Source: SIG307 sp964609025 (GTDB lineage: Bacteria > Bacillota > Clostridia > Lachnospirales > Lachnospiraceae). From it: a stretch of 64,000 bases of DNA. The notes under the pieces were generated by a model. It was given only the letters and a program-made list of their open reading frames with translations. It did not search any database and had not been told where the DNA came from. This document shows, piece after piece, positions 49,357-57,558 of the stretch (the first letter of the stretch is position 1; every line of letters starts with the position of its first letter). The DNA is taken from positions 90,595 to 154,594 of the forward strand of contig CAZSQM010000003.1 in the NCBI GenBank assembly GCA_964609025.1. Reading direction: 5' to 3'. The translations under genes and the position numbers were made by a program.

Positions 49357-50412
49357 TTACTTTTTTTCGCGCAGTGTCACAGCATTTTTTGCGCTGCGTC
49401 GTCTTTCTTCCTCAATATCTGCGTAGTGCTTACGGGTAGTGTTTACATCCTTGTGACCGAGGACATCGGCTACTAAATATATGTCACCGGTTTCTTTGTA
49501 AAGCTCCGTACCGTAGGTACTACGCAATTTATGTGGTGTGATTTTTTTAACGGTCGTAACGGTTTTCGCGTACTTTTTCACTAAAACCTCTACATTCCGG
49601 ACGCTGATTCTCTGCATTCGGTTCGAAAGGAAAAAGGCATTTTCGTGACCTTCTTTCGGCGTCAGTTTCTTGCGTTCTTCATAATAGGAGAGCAGCGCCT
49701 CCCGTACTTCATCCCCAAAATAAACGAAGGATTCATAGCCGCCCTTTCGTACAATATTGATACGATCACTGGAAAAATCAATGTCTGTGATATCGATACC
49801 GACGCACTCCGATACACGGATTCCGGTACCAAGCAAAAGAGTAGTAAGCGCCAAATCACGCACCTTGCTTTCTTCATGGCGAGCCTGCTGTTGTTTGGTA
49901 AGGCGGGCGCCGCTTTCTACTTCATCCAAAAAATCCGCAGCCTCGTTCGGCTCAAACCGGATAATATTTTTCTCATGAATTTTCGGCATGGTTACCTGCA
50001 ATGTCGGGTTTTCGGTAATCATACGATTGGAATGAAAATACCGGTAAAACGTCCGTAAAGACGCCAGTTTTCGCTTGATTCCACGCTCATTGTTTGTAAT
50101 TTCTTTTCCCTCTTTATTGGTATAGAACTTCAGATACTCTAAATATTCCTCAATATCCATCGGCTGCAGTTTAGTCAGCAAATCAAAATCAATCTCTTTT
50201 AACGGTTTCCCGTGATACAACGGATTTGTTGCTGCAATGTACTCAAAAAACACATGCAAATCAAAGGCATACGCAATCCGTGTCCGGGAGGCGGTCACCG
50301 GTTCTATGCCGCGGAAAAAGGTTGCCACATAAGGCGGCAGGTCGGAAATCAGCTCCCGGAGCCGTTTTGTGTTTTGAATGTTAGTTTGTTCGTGATAGGT
50401 ACGCTGTTCCAT
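49357..50412 (-). CDS. XerS-like tyrosine recombinase
   Basis: The 351-residue protein has a long N-terminal SAM-like DNA-binding domain (to about residue 170) and a tyrosine recombinase catalytic domain. Active-site residues are Arg in LGTGIRVSECVGID, Lys in RKGGYESFVYFG, HxxR in ITPHKLRSTYGTEL, His in LGHKDVNTT and the Tyr nucleophile in RKHYADIEEER. Length and N-terminal layout (LPPYVATFFRGI) resemble XerS, the single recombinase of streptococci and lactococci, more than XerC/XerD of about 300 residues. No phage genes are near. ATG 50412 has GAGG six bases upstream. A dif-like site lies about 110 bases upstream of it. Confidence 0.85.
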   Translation of the reverse strand: MEQRTYHEQTNIQNTKRLRELISDLPPYVATFFRGIEPVTASRTRIAYAFDLHVFFEYIAATNPLYHGKPLKEIDFDLLTKLQPMDIEEYLEYLKFYTNKEGKEITNNERGIKRKLASLRTFYRYFHSNRMITENPTLQVTMPKIHEKNIIRFEPNEAADFLDEVESGARLTKQQQARHEESKVRDLALTTLLLGTGIRVSECVGIDITDIDFSSDRINIVRKGGYESFVYFGDEVREALLSYYEERKKLTPKEGHENAFFLSNRMQRISVRNVEVLVKKYAKTVTTVKKITPHKLRSTYGTELYKETGDIYLVADVLGHKDVNTTRKHYADIEEERRRSAKNAVTLREKK

Positions 50413-50484
50413 AGGACACCTCAATATAAAAGAAAAATTTGCAGTAATTGTAAAATTTAAGTTGACTCACTATTTTATATCTTT

Positions 50485-50513
50485 ATTATAGCAGTGAGCA
50501 TTGTCAATTTCAA
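50485..50513 (-). promoter_or_regulatory. Sigma-A promoter of the recombinase
   Basis: Read on the minus strand, TTGAAA (50513-50508), a 17-base spacer and a perfect TATAAT (50490-50485) precede the recombinase start by about 75 bases. The CTCACT/AGTGAG inverted repeat across the -10 may be an operator. Confidence 0.78.
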
Positions 50514-50521
50514 GGTAAAGT

Positions 50522-50549
50522 AAAACGCATAATGTACATAATGTATAAA
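50522..50549 (+). other. Candidate dif chromosome-dimer resolution site
   Basis: Aligned without gaps to E. coli dif, this 28-mer agrees at 19 positions, including an unbroken run of 11, CGCATAATGTA, which spans most of the XerC arm and the start of the central region. The right arm, TAATGTATAAA, keeps the ATGT core of the XerD arm but not its TT start. It lies just upstream of the recombinase promoter and where gene orientation converges. The AT-rich setting raises the chance of coincidence. Confidence 0.5.
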
Positions 50550-50577
50550 CGAGGTTATTATTGAAGTAAAAAAAAGG

Positions 50578-50606
50578 TTTACAAGAAATAAAATATATGA
50601 TATTAT
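50578..50606 (+). promoter_or_regulatory. Possible promoter for the secreted protease
   Basis: TTTACA (50578-50583), a 17-base spacer and TATTAT (50601-50606) form a plausible promoter. An alternative TATAAT at 50621-50626 has only a poor -35. Both leave a leader of more than 150 bases before the ATG. Confidence 0.45.
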
Positions 50607-50788
50607 GAAAAGTGTAAGACTATAATAGTTAGGCTTGTTAATGGAATAGTTTTTAGCGTACCTTGAAAATTTAATATAGTTCAAAACATGGAACCTTTTA
50701 TGTTTACTCAATCTTGATATGGGAGTTCTACTTAAAAAATGACAAAAAATTATTATATAGGACGATATCTTTTCAGGTAAGGAGCAAT

Positions 50789-52054
50789 ATGATTATGAGA
50801 AAGAAATTAAAATTATTTGTCGCATTGATAGCTGTTTCTGTACCTTTTTTCTTTACAAAATCTTCTAAGGTATATGCACAGGAACAGTCTGATATTTCGT
50901 CAATGTTTCCGGCCGGAAAAACAGAAGAGTTTTATACAACTCAGGCTGAAAGTATCATACAGTATAACCAACTGCTAAATAAATTAAGCATTGAAAACAA
51001 AAGTACTGTTTGGAGTTGGAGTACTGCTACTATAAACAGGAATGCTACCTCAAAAGCAATATATGATAGTTGCTTTGGTGGTGCTTATCTTAATGATAAT
51101 GGAGAATTGGTTGTTTTACTTACGAGCAATACTTATGAAAATCGGAAGAAGATTAAGGAATATACAGGAAATTCTAATATCGCAATAGAATCCTGTAAGT
51201 TTTCCTATAACGAGTTGACCCATGCTATAAGTACAATTAATAACCATTTGGACGAATTACAGGAGCGAGGGGCAGGGATAAGCAGTATGTATAGAGATGT
51301 TGTCAACAACTGTGTTATAATTAATGTTCGTAATCTTAATTCAGACAAAGAAGCCGAAATTCGAAAAATAGTAAACACAGACTTTATGGTAATTCGAAAT
51401 ACAGATGAAATAAATGAGTATCAGAGTGCTACAGCTACTGATATGAAGGGTGGATATGAATTATTAAATACATCTACTTTAAAGAAAGCCTCTCTTGGGT
51501 TTGGTGCGGTTCGTAATGGCGTAAGAGGATATGTGACTGCCTCGCATTTTTGTAGAAGTGTAGGGCAGCAAGTGAGTTATAACGGCACTGTTATTGGAAC
51601 TGTGAAGCAATCAGGGTATTATCAAAATTCATATGCAGATGCGTCATTCATAGAAGCAAATGATACGGCAAATCCAACTAGCATGGTTATGGGAGGGTAT
51701 TATTGCACGGCTACTTCTACGCTTGAATATCCATGTAACACCAGTATATTGATGTATGGAAAGGAAAGCGGTTTACAGAGCGGAACAATTTACTATTATG
51801 ACTACACTTATGTACCACTTAATAATGAATATATTACAGTGACAGATCATGTCGCAGCACGATATACATCGGTAAGTGGCGATAGCGGTGCTCCAGTATT
51901 TATTTATACAGGCTGGAATAATGGACGACATACGTGTACTTTAATCGGAATTCACACTGCTTCAACATTTCATACATATGATGAAGCAAACTCAGTTTTT
52001 TGTAAATATGGTAATATAGTAAGTATGTTAAATGTTACAGCAATTACAGAATAA
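50789..52054 (+). CDS. Secreted trypsin-like (S1 family) serine protease
   Basis: The start ATG 50789 follows AAGGAG, giving 421 residues with a signal peptide (about 1-30, ending SSKVYA). An N-terminal pro-like region (about 30-240) precedes a chymotrypsin-fold domain. The triad is visible: His in YVTASHFCRSVG, Asp in YADASFIEAN and Ser in VSGDSGAPVFIYTG. This layout recalls alpha-lytic-protease and streptogrisin proteases with pro-regions. The gene is much AT-richer than the core genes and uses different codons, suggesting transfer. A lipoprotein gene follows 53 bases later. Confidence 0.87.
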   Translation: MIMRKKLKLFVALIAVSVPFFFTKSSKVYAQEQSDISSMFPAGKTEEFYTTQAESIIQYNQLLNKLSIENKSTVWSWSTATINRNATSKAIYDSCFGGAYLNDNGELVVLLTSNTYENRKKIKEYTGNSNIAIESCKFSYNELTHAISTINNHLDELQERGAGISSMYRDVVNNCVIINVRNLNSDKEAEIRKIVNTDFMVIRNTDEINEYQSATATDMKGGYELLNTSTLKKASLGFGAVRNGVRGYVTASHFCRSVGQQVSYNGTVIGTVKQSGYYQNSYADASFIEANDTANPTSMVMGGYYCTATSTLEYPCNTSILMYGKESGLQSGTIYYYDYTYVPLNNEYITVTDHVAARYTSVSGDSGAPVFIYTGWNNGRHTCTLIGIHTASTFHTYDEANSVFCKYGNIVSMLNVTAITE

Positions 52055-52107
52055 ATAGAAAATCGAAAAGGGTCCATGTTCATTAAATTCATAATAAGGA
52101 GGAAAAG

Positions 52108-52785
52108 ATGAAAACAGTTTTTCTGAACAGAAAATCAAGAGGCGTGGGAGCCCTTATACTACTTTGTATGACACTTTCTTTAATCGCTTGCAACGGAACG
52201 CATGGAAAAGAAACTCCAACGCTGACGCCGACAGTGGCACCGGCACCTATGCCGGAAGGCTGGTGGGCAAGATTGATAAAACAGGGGCGGACGGATGTGA
52301 GTCGGGATTTGACTGAACCGTCAGAAACTGAGGGATACCTGAAAGAGCCGGTAAGTGTTTCCAAAACCGTACGTCTGGGAGATTTTGAATTTGTTATGAT
52401 GATTCCGAAGTCCATCTATCGCTTGGAAAATTTGCAGAACGGAACGGACATCGTTGAAACGACGTTAATCCTGCGGTATGTAGGAGAGAACGACAGTGTT
52501 ACGATTTCTGCCGGAGATTTACCGTTTTCGGGACTTATGATTACAGACACCTCCGAAAATTGGGAGGGTGGCGGCGCATATGATATTGAATGTCATCATG
52601 TACTGGAAAAGGGAGAAGAAATTTCCTTTACAAAGCTATTTAAGGAGTATTCCAAGGAGGTAACGGCGGCAGGTTACGGAATGATTGCCGGTATTGTTGA
52701 GTTTTCCGTTTTGGACGAAAACGGCGAAGATACCGAGGAATACTATCAATACCTTCTTTCTGTTCCGTTTGATCTTTTAGAATAA
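52108..52785 (+). CDS. Lipoprotein of unknown function
   Basis: The 225-residue protein has a basic N-terminus, a hydrophobic core and a lipobox-like SLIACNGTHGK, so it should be lipid-anchored. Next comes a Thr/Pro-rich stretch (TPTLTPTVAPAPMPEGWW) and a beta-rich domain containing VRLGDFEFVMMIPKSIY and ETTLILRYVGENDSVTISAG. I do not recognise the family. It follows the secreted protease at 53 bases but its base composition is closer to the core genes, so they may not share origin. The AATAAGGAGG site before the ATG is strong. Confidence 0.75.
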   Translation: MKTVFLNRKSRGVGALILLCMTLSLIACNGTHGKETPTLTPTVAPAPMPEGWWARLIKQGRTDVSRDLTEPSETEGYLKEPVSVSKTVRLGDFEFVMMIPKSIYRLENLQNGTDIVETTLILRYVGENDSVTISAGDLPFSGLMITDTSENWEGGGAYDIECHHVLEKGEEISFTKLFKEYSKEVTAAGYGMIAGIVEFSVLDENGEDTEEYYQYLLSVPFDLLE

Positions 52786-52842
52786 AGGAACAAACCAAAA
52801 TCGCATGCAAAATGCATTGTATAATCCGATTGTAATTTATCT

Positions 52843-52919
52843 AAGGGCCTTGTTGCACGACTGACGTCGTTTCAACGATGTCAGTTCCGTTCTGCAAAAA
52901 TTCTGTGTAACAGGCCCTT
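52843..52919 (+). repeat. Two-stem inverted repeat, MITE-like or structured RNA
   Basis: The outer ends AAGGGCC-t-TGTTGCAC and GTGTAACAGGCCCTT pair over 15 positions with one bulge and one wobble. Inside lies a strong 11-bp hairpin (CTGACGTCGTT / AACGATGTCAG, two-base loop) at 52861-52884. The ends could be inverted terminal repeats of a small non-autonomous element, or the whole could be a structured transcript end. Confidence 0.7.
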
Positions 52920-52956
52920 GACGCATGTTAAATGCTCATTATTTTTGGTGGAAATC

Positions 52957-53085
52957 TTTTGACTGATTGGATGACTATCTATCATGGATTTTGTCGTTTT
53001 TTGATGATACGACATTATTTTAGCAAAAAATTTTTTGACTGATCAAAAAGGCCCAAATTTTGGCCAAAGTTTTGACTGATTGGAG
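52957..53085 (+). repeat. Three direct repeats of TTTTGACTGAT
   Basis: Copies lie at 52957-52971 (TTTTGACTGATTGGA), 53033-53045 (TTTTGACTGATCA) and 53070-53085 (TTTTGACTGATTGGAG). The starts are 76 and 37 bases apart. The second and third flank a GGCC-containing palindromic stretch. Their role is unknown. Confidence 0.7.
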
Positions 53086-53098
53086 CACAAGGATAGTA

Positions 53099-53147
53099 CA
53101 TCCAAAATTGCGCTAAACCATAGTTTAACGCAATTTTGGATGCATTT
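53099..53147 (+). terminator. Strong terminator between convergent genes
   Basis: CATCCAAAATTGCG (53099-53112) pairs perfectly with CGCAATTTTGGATG (53129-53142), with a further five inner pairs and a four-base loop. The T run follows on the plus strand, so it mainly ends plus-strand transcripts, but it lies just past the minus-strand stop and may act both ways. Confidence 0.85.
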
Positions 53148-53155
53148 TTGTTTAC

Positions 53156-54928
53156 TTAATCAAATTCCTTTAGCAGATTCTTGATTGCCGCATAATTGCG
53201 TTTGGAAATTAAATACTTGTAGCTATACAGCATAAAACCGTCAACACGGTCTGTATTTCTTGCGTAACGAATCATATTGCGAAGTACATTGGCATCTTTG
53301 TACCATGCGGTTCCTTCGGTTTGAATTCCCGCTTTATAAGCCGCAATGCCTACATACAGTTTTACATCGGGATTCACTGCCGCATCAATAAATCGATTTA
53401 AAATATCGTTAAACGGATATACGGTATGGTCGTTACTCCAATAAAGCTGCGGACACAAATAATCAATGTAACCGTCATGTCCGAGCCAGGTTTCAAAATC
53501 CACATAGTACTTATCGTCTGCCTTTAATGCGTCCATAAAACCGCCCGGGCTGATACCGAATACAACCTCCGGATTGATTTCCTTTACAGCCGCATAGACG
53601 CTTCGTACCAGTTCATTGACATTTTCCCGGCGCCAGTCCGCAATCGATAAATACGCCTCGTTCTTAGCAATTTGTTGCTTTTTGTAGGTTTCATATTCCG
53701 GTGCGTCAAAATTGCTTGTGAAATTTTTACCAAGCGCCGGATAAAAATAATCATCAAAATGAATGCCGTCCACGTCGTAATTTTTAACAATTTCCCGAAT
53801 GCCGTTTACAATCAGGGCTTGAACTTCCTTTGACGACGGGTTGTAATATAGTTTTCCGCTGTAAGTCAACACATTACGGTCATTGCTTTTATCCTTGTCC
53901 GTACGATAAATTCTTGCAGGATTATCTGCGCTTAAATCATTTACATCCGTGGAACTGGATGTAATCCGATACGGATTCAGCCATGCATGGAACTCAAGTC
54001 CACGTGCATGTGCCTCTTCCACCATAATCTTCAGCGGATCAAATCCAGGGTCTTTCCCCTGTGTTCCCGAAACATAACGTGACCACGGAAAATAAGACGA
54101 CGGATACATGGCATCGCCGAACGGCCGTACATGAACGATAACGGCATTCAGATTCATGGCACAGACTTCATTGAACATTGTTTCGATTTGTGTCTGAAAT
54201 TCTTCCTTGGTATATCCGGTTGTTTTAAAATCCAGATAAGCAATCCAGACAGCACGGAGTTCCTCTTTTGCTTCTTTATTTTCTCCGAAACGACGAATGA
54301 TAACATGGGTGTTCCCGGCGGAATCCGTTGCCATAAAGGTATATTTCCCTTCCGCAAGAACTACTTCCTGCCGATTCGTAACTACCGGTGCCTTATCCCA
54401 AACCGAATCGGTGGCGGAGGCATACGCTCCTTCAACATACCGGATATCGACCGAATCGGAAATATCGTCTTCCGCCTGCATCAGTACCCGGTATTGTCCG
54501 CCGGATTTCGTTGCAGTTACGGTAATCTCCGGCGCTTTATTATCAATATTGTTTACCTTAAATACAAGGAGCGCTTCCTCTCCTTCCTTGTTTTGAGCAA
54601 ATACGGAAACATAACCGTTCTGAGTGACCGAAAACGAATAGTTTCCGTCAGAATTCTTTTTGATTGCGGTGCCGTTTTGCTCGTACTTCGTGAAATAAAC
54701 GCTTTTTGCGACTCTGGCATACGCATATTTTAACGTCGTTATTTCCGAGGAACTGTCAATGGAAAGGGTAACGTCCAAGGAAGGAGTCAGATTCTCTTTC
54801 TCATATTCTGCCGTAATGCGAAGCGGTGAAGAGGCGTTTGCCCGTGTGTTATCTCCTGTAAGGAGTGTGGAAACCCCTAATAAAACCACAAAAATAAAAA
54901 CAATCTTTCTAAAATGCTTTTTTGACAT
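53156..54928 (-). CDS. Secreted GHL10-type glycosyl hydrolase-like protein
   Basis: The 590-residue protein has a signal peptide (about 1-31), two Ig-like or beta-rich repeats (about 35-215), and a TIM-barrel glycosyl-hydrolase-like domain (about 220-590) starting ELRAVWIAYLDFKTTGYTKE. Further landmarks are LNAVIVHVRPFGDAMYPSSY, HARGLEFHAWLNPYRI, YDVDGIHFDDYFYP and VVFGISPGGF. This is the GHL10/DUF187 family, of which some members act on peptidoglycan sugar chains. It lies 51 bases after the amidase gene on the same strand, so the two cell-wall enzymes are probably one operon. Confidence 0.88.
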   Translation of the reverse strand: MSKKHFRKIVFIFVVLLGVSTLLTGDNTRANASSPLRITAEYEKENLTPSLDVTLSIDSSSEITTLKYAYARVAKSVYFTKYEQNGTAIKKNSDGNYSFSVTQNGYVSVFAQNKEGEEALLVFKVNNIDNKAPEITVTATKSGGQYRVLMQAEDDISDSVDIRYVEGAYASATDSVWDKAPVVTNRQEVVLAEGKYTFMATDSAGNTHVIIRRFGENKEAKEELRAVWIAYLDFKTTGYTKEEFQTQIETMFNEVCAMNLNAVIVHVRPFGDAMYPSSYFPWSRYVSGTQGKDPGFDPLKIMVEEAHARGLEFHAWLNPYRITSSSTDVNDLSADNPARIYRTDKDKSNDRNVLTYSGKLYYNPSSKEVQALIVNGIREIVKNYDVDGIHFDDYFYPALGKNFTSNFDAPEYETYKKQQIAKNEAYLSIADWRRENVNELVRSVYAAVKEINPEVVFGISPGGFMDALKADDKYYVDFETWLGHDGYIDYLCPQLYWSNDHTVYPFNDILNRFIDAAVNPDVKLYVGIAAYKAGIQTEGTAWYKDANVLRNMIRYARNTDRVDGFMLYSYKYLISKRNYAAIKNLLKEFD

Positions 54929-54979
54929 AAATAATTCTCCATTCTAAACTAGATGAACAGGTACATGGAGTTCTTCCTC

Positions 54980-57403
54980 TTATCTTTTGGTAGGATATTG
55001 TTCAAAAATCTCAGTGACTGCGTCAAATAATGCCTTTGCTGCCTTTTTCTGATACGTCGTGTCCTTGATTTTCGCAAAGTCGCTGTCGTTTGTAATAAAA
55101 CCGCATTCCACTAAAACAGCCGGAACGGTATTGTTATGTATTACAACGAACTTTGCAGGCAATATTCCTCTGTTTTTCGTTCCCCACTCCGAAACCAGAC
55201 GGTTTAATACGGTAGTTGCCAATACGGAACTCTTTAATCCGGCCGCGTTTGCCGTATTGTTGGAGGTGGAATAATACACGCTTGTCCCTGCCACTGATGA
55301 ATTTGAGTGTGCATTCACATGAAAACTGATAAAAAAGTCAGCGCCTACGGACTCTGCAAAGGCGGCACGATTCTCCAATGAAATTTTGGTATCCGTGGTA
55401 CGGGTATAATATACCTTGATATCGGAATTTTTAAAGTATTCCGGTGCGTATACATTTACAACATTGAAATTAACCGTCTTCTCGTAAACACTGCCGCGGA
55501 GCGTTCCCGGATCAATTCCGCCGTGACCCGCATCCAGTACGACAATTTTATCATAAATTTCCGGCGGGTCGGCAATCCGCACAGCAAGGTAACCTCCGCT
55601 CACAGAATAGGAATACCCCTGAATTTTCGAAGTGTGAAAGGTAATAACCGTACTGTCGTCCGCTACTTTATAACTGATCGAAAAACTTTTTAAAGCAGAA
55701 ACCGGATTATATGCCTTCTGCTCTGTCAAAAACTCCAGATGATTTCCGGCAATGCGGATACTAAAGCGTTTATTTTCGTATTCGTCAAGATCCGTCAGGT
55801 CCTTTTCTGTCACCCCTTCCGGCAGCCGGATAACAAAATTGTCCCGTGAGAATACGGCCGGCGGCAACAATTCCGTTGTATCCGTTCCGGACAGAATATC
55901 GGTAGTATCCGACTCCTCCTCCTCAACGCCTGTAAATTTGATATAATCCTGATACAAGCCCAGTGTGTCGGTAAAGTGAATGACACAGCCGTCCGGAGCC
56001 GCATAGGCGTAATATTGCAGCTCCTTTGTCTTTATAATCGTAATTTTCAGACGGTATAACCCGAGCGTATAATAGCAATTCAGATAAGCATTCTCGGGAT
56101 TGTAGTAACCTTTCCCGTTAAACGGATTGTGGCACTGCTCGACCTCAATTTCGATGACATCCTGTTTGTCCGTTATCTTAACGCTGTCAAAATCAATGCC
56201 ACGCAGATATAATGCGTCGGAATTCAGACAGGCGTATGCCGAAATTGATACCGGAACCTGATAGCCGAGCGTTGTAAAATGCTCGATTACCTGCTCGTAT
56301 GTTTGGTAGGAAAACAATTCCTTTGCATAGGTGGAAGTATCCGGAGCGATTGTACCGGAAAAAGCACCTTCACCCGGAGATGCTTCTCCTGTACTTCCGC
56401 CGACGGTGCCGTTTATCTGTAAACTTCCGGATTTCTCGTCATAGGAAGTCTGGTAGCCGAGGGCTTCTGCAACAAACCGTGCCGGTACATACACCTCTGC
56501 TTTTGCGGAATCACGCGGAGTAATCAGGCGCGGTACGGTATCTAACAAACACGAAGCGTCATTGATATAAGCTACCGGACTGTCCAGAACAAGCCGGAGC
56601 AGCGTATCGCCTCTTTTTAGTAAAATCAGACCGCTCCCCTCGCTATATGTATAAGAAGCCATTCCGGTTTCTTTGAAATACTTCTCTGCGGAAAACAAAG
56701 CACAGCCGTCAAAAACATACCCCGGCGCCCCTTCCTCGCTTACAATCCGGTTATTCAGCGAAAAGGTAGGTGTAATCCCCTGATAATTCACCTGTTCGTT
56801 TCCGTCATAGATTACATTCGGCCGTTGGATGGAGGAGGTTGAAGCCGCACTATTCCATACATAATCAAAGCCAAAGGTTTCTGCCACGAAACGCGTCGGA
56901 ACATATAAATACTTCTCTGTACCGCCCTGAAAAGAATAAACGGTTGGTGCATTTGGCATGATTTTTCGTGTTCCGTTCACAATGGCTTCGGTATTTCCGA
57001 GGGTCATCTGAATCGTATAAGGTCCGTAACGGAGGGAAAAATCTTTCACCCCGTCTTTGTAGTCGGATACCACTCCCAATCCTTCTTCAAATACCGCTTT
57101 GCAGGGACCGAGTGCAGAACCGTCATTGAGAACCAAGCCCGGATAATCCGTCTTCAGCTGTTTTCCGTCCACATAGTAGGTAACCTGTGTGCCGGTATAG
57201 TTATAAGTATCGTTTGTTACATAATTATGTATTTGTAATGCGGCAGCCTTTGCGGTAAAATTTTCCCGGCAGAAAGTACCGCCCAGGATCATAAAAAACA
57301 ATACGCCGGCACCAAGGACTGCCCTGCTCCAAATTTTATGCAATTCTTTTGTTTTCCGAGTCAAACATACGACCACCTTTCCAAGAATCGTTGACGATTT
57401 CAT
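54980..57403 (-). CDS. N-acetylmuramoyl-L-alanine amidase with stalk domains
   Basis: The 807-residue exported protein has an N-terminal anchor or signal (about residues 28-45), two copper-amine-oxidase-like stalk segments (YVPTRFVAETFGFDYVW and YVPARFVAEALGYQTSY), an AMIN-like beta region, and a C-terminal Amidase_3 domain (about 640-800). Zinc ligands and the catalytic base are in VLDAGHGGIDPG, the Glu of SVYEKTVNFNV, ISFHVNAHSNSS and VECGFITND. It cleaves the bond between MurNAc and the stem peptide. It is transcribed first, before the GHL10 gene. Confidence 0.94.
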   Translation of the reverse strand: MKSSTILGKVVVCLTRKTKELHKIWSRAVLGAGVLFFMILGGTFCRENFTAKAAALQIHNYVTNDTYNYTGTQVTYYVDGKQLKTDYPGLVLNDGSALGPCKAVFEEGLGVVSDYKDGVKDFSLRYGPYTIQMTLGNTEAIVNGTRKIMPNAPTVYSFQGGTEKYLYVPTRFVAETFGFDYVWNSAASTSSIQRPNVIYDGNEQVNYQGITPTFSLNNRIVSEEGAPGYVFDGCALFSAEKYFKETGMASYTYSEGSGLILLKRGDTLLRLVLDSPVAYINDASCLLDTVPRLITPRDSAKAEVYVPARFVAEALGYQTSYDEKSGSLQINGTVGGSTGEASPGEGAFSGTIAPDTSTYAKELFSYQTYEQVIEHFTTLGYQVPVSISAYACLNSDALYLRGIDFDSVKITDKQDVIEIEVEQCHNPFNGKGYYNPENAYLNCYYTLGLYRLKITIIKTKELQYYAYAAPDGCVIHFTDTLGLYQDYIKFTGVEEEESDTTDILSGTDTTELLPPAVFSRDNFVIRLPEGVTEKDLTDLDEYENKRFSIRIAGNHLEFLTEQKAYNPVSALKSFSISYKVADDSTVITFHTSKIQGYSYSVSGGYLAVRIADPPEIYDKIVVLDAGHGGIDPGTLRGSVYEKTVNFNVVNVYAPEYFKNSDIKVYYTRTTDTKISLENRAAFAESVGADFFISFHVNAHSNSSVAGTSVYYSTSNNTANAAGLKSSVLATTVLNRLVSEWGTKNRGILPAKFVVIHNNTVPAVLVECGFITNDSDFAKIKDTTYQKKAAKALFDAVTEIFEQYPTKR

Positions 57404-57470
57404 TCGTACGGATTTATTGTAGGGAACAAAAGTGTTATAAGTGTGTCAAAAGGGAAAAAAGGTAAAAAAC

Positions 57471-57499
57471 TTGTCAACAACCGCATGATATGGTATAGT
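57471..57499 (+). promoter_or_regulatory. Sigma-A promoter of the TtcA-family gene
   Basis: TTGTCA (57471-57476), a 17-base spacer and TATAGT (57494-57499) lie 59 bases before the ATG. Confidence 0.7.
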
Positions 57500-57558
57500 T
57501 AGTATGCGTGAAACGCTATATTTTAGAACGATAGGAAAGTATTGGAAAGGACTGTTAT

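Larger units (their letters stand above)
50413..50788. other. Divergent intergenic region with promoters and a dif-like site
   Basis: This 376-base AT-rich gap separates the minus-strand recombinase from the plus-strand protease. It holds a minus promoter (50485-50513), the dif-like sequence (50522-50549), a plus promoter candidate (50578-50606) and a second TATAAT at 50621-50626. An inverted repeat CTCACT/AGTGAG (50466-50498) straddles the minus -10. Nothing else is recognised. Confidence 0.7.
52786..53155. other. Structured non-coding region between convergent genes
   Basis: This 370-base gap has no gene that I can support. It contains a 77-base two-stem inverted repeat (52843-52919), three copies of a TTTTGACTGAT repeat (52957-53085), a TGTCGT/ACGACA hairpin (52992-53014) and a strong terminator (53099-53147). 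Confidence 0.75.

Noticed and set aside
49357..50412. Prophage or integrative element integrase
   Set aside because: No phage, plasmid or conjugation genes and no att-like repeats flank it; its size, layout and place at the strand switch fit a chromosomal Xer enzyme better.
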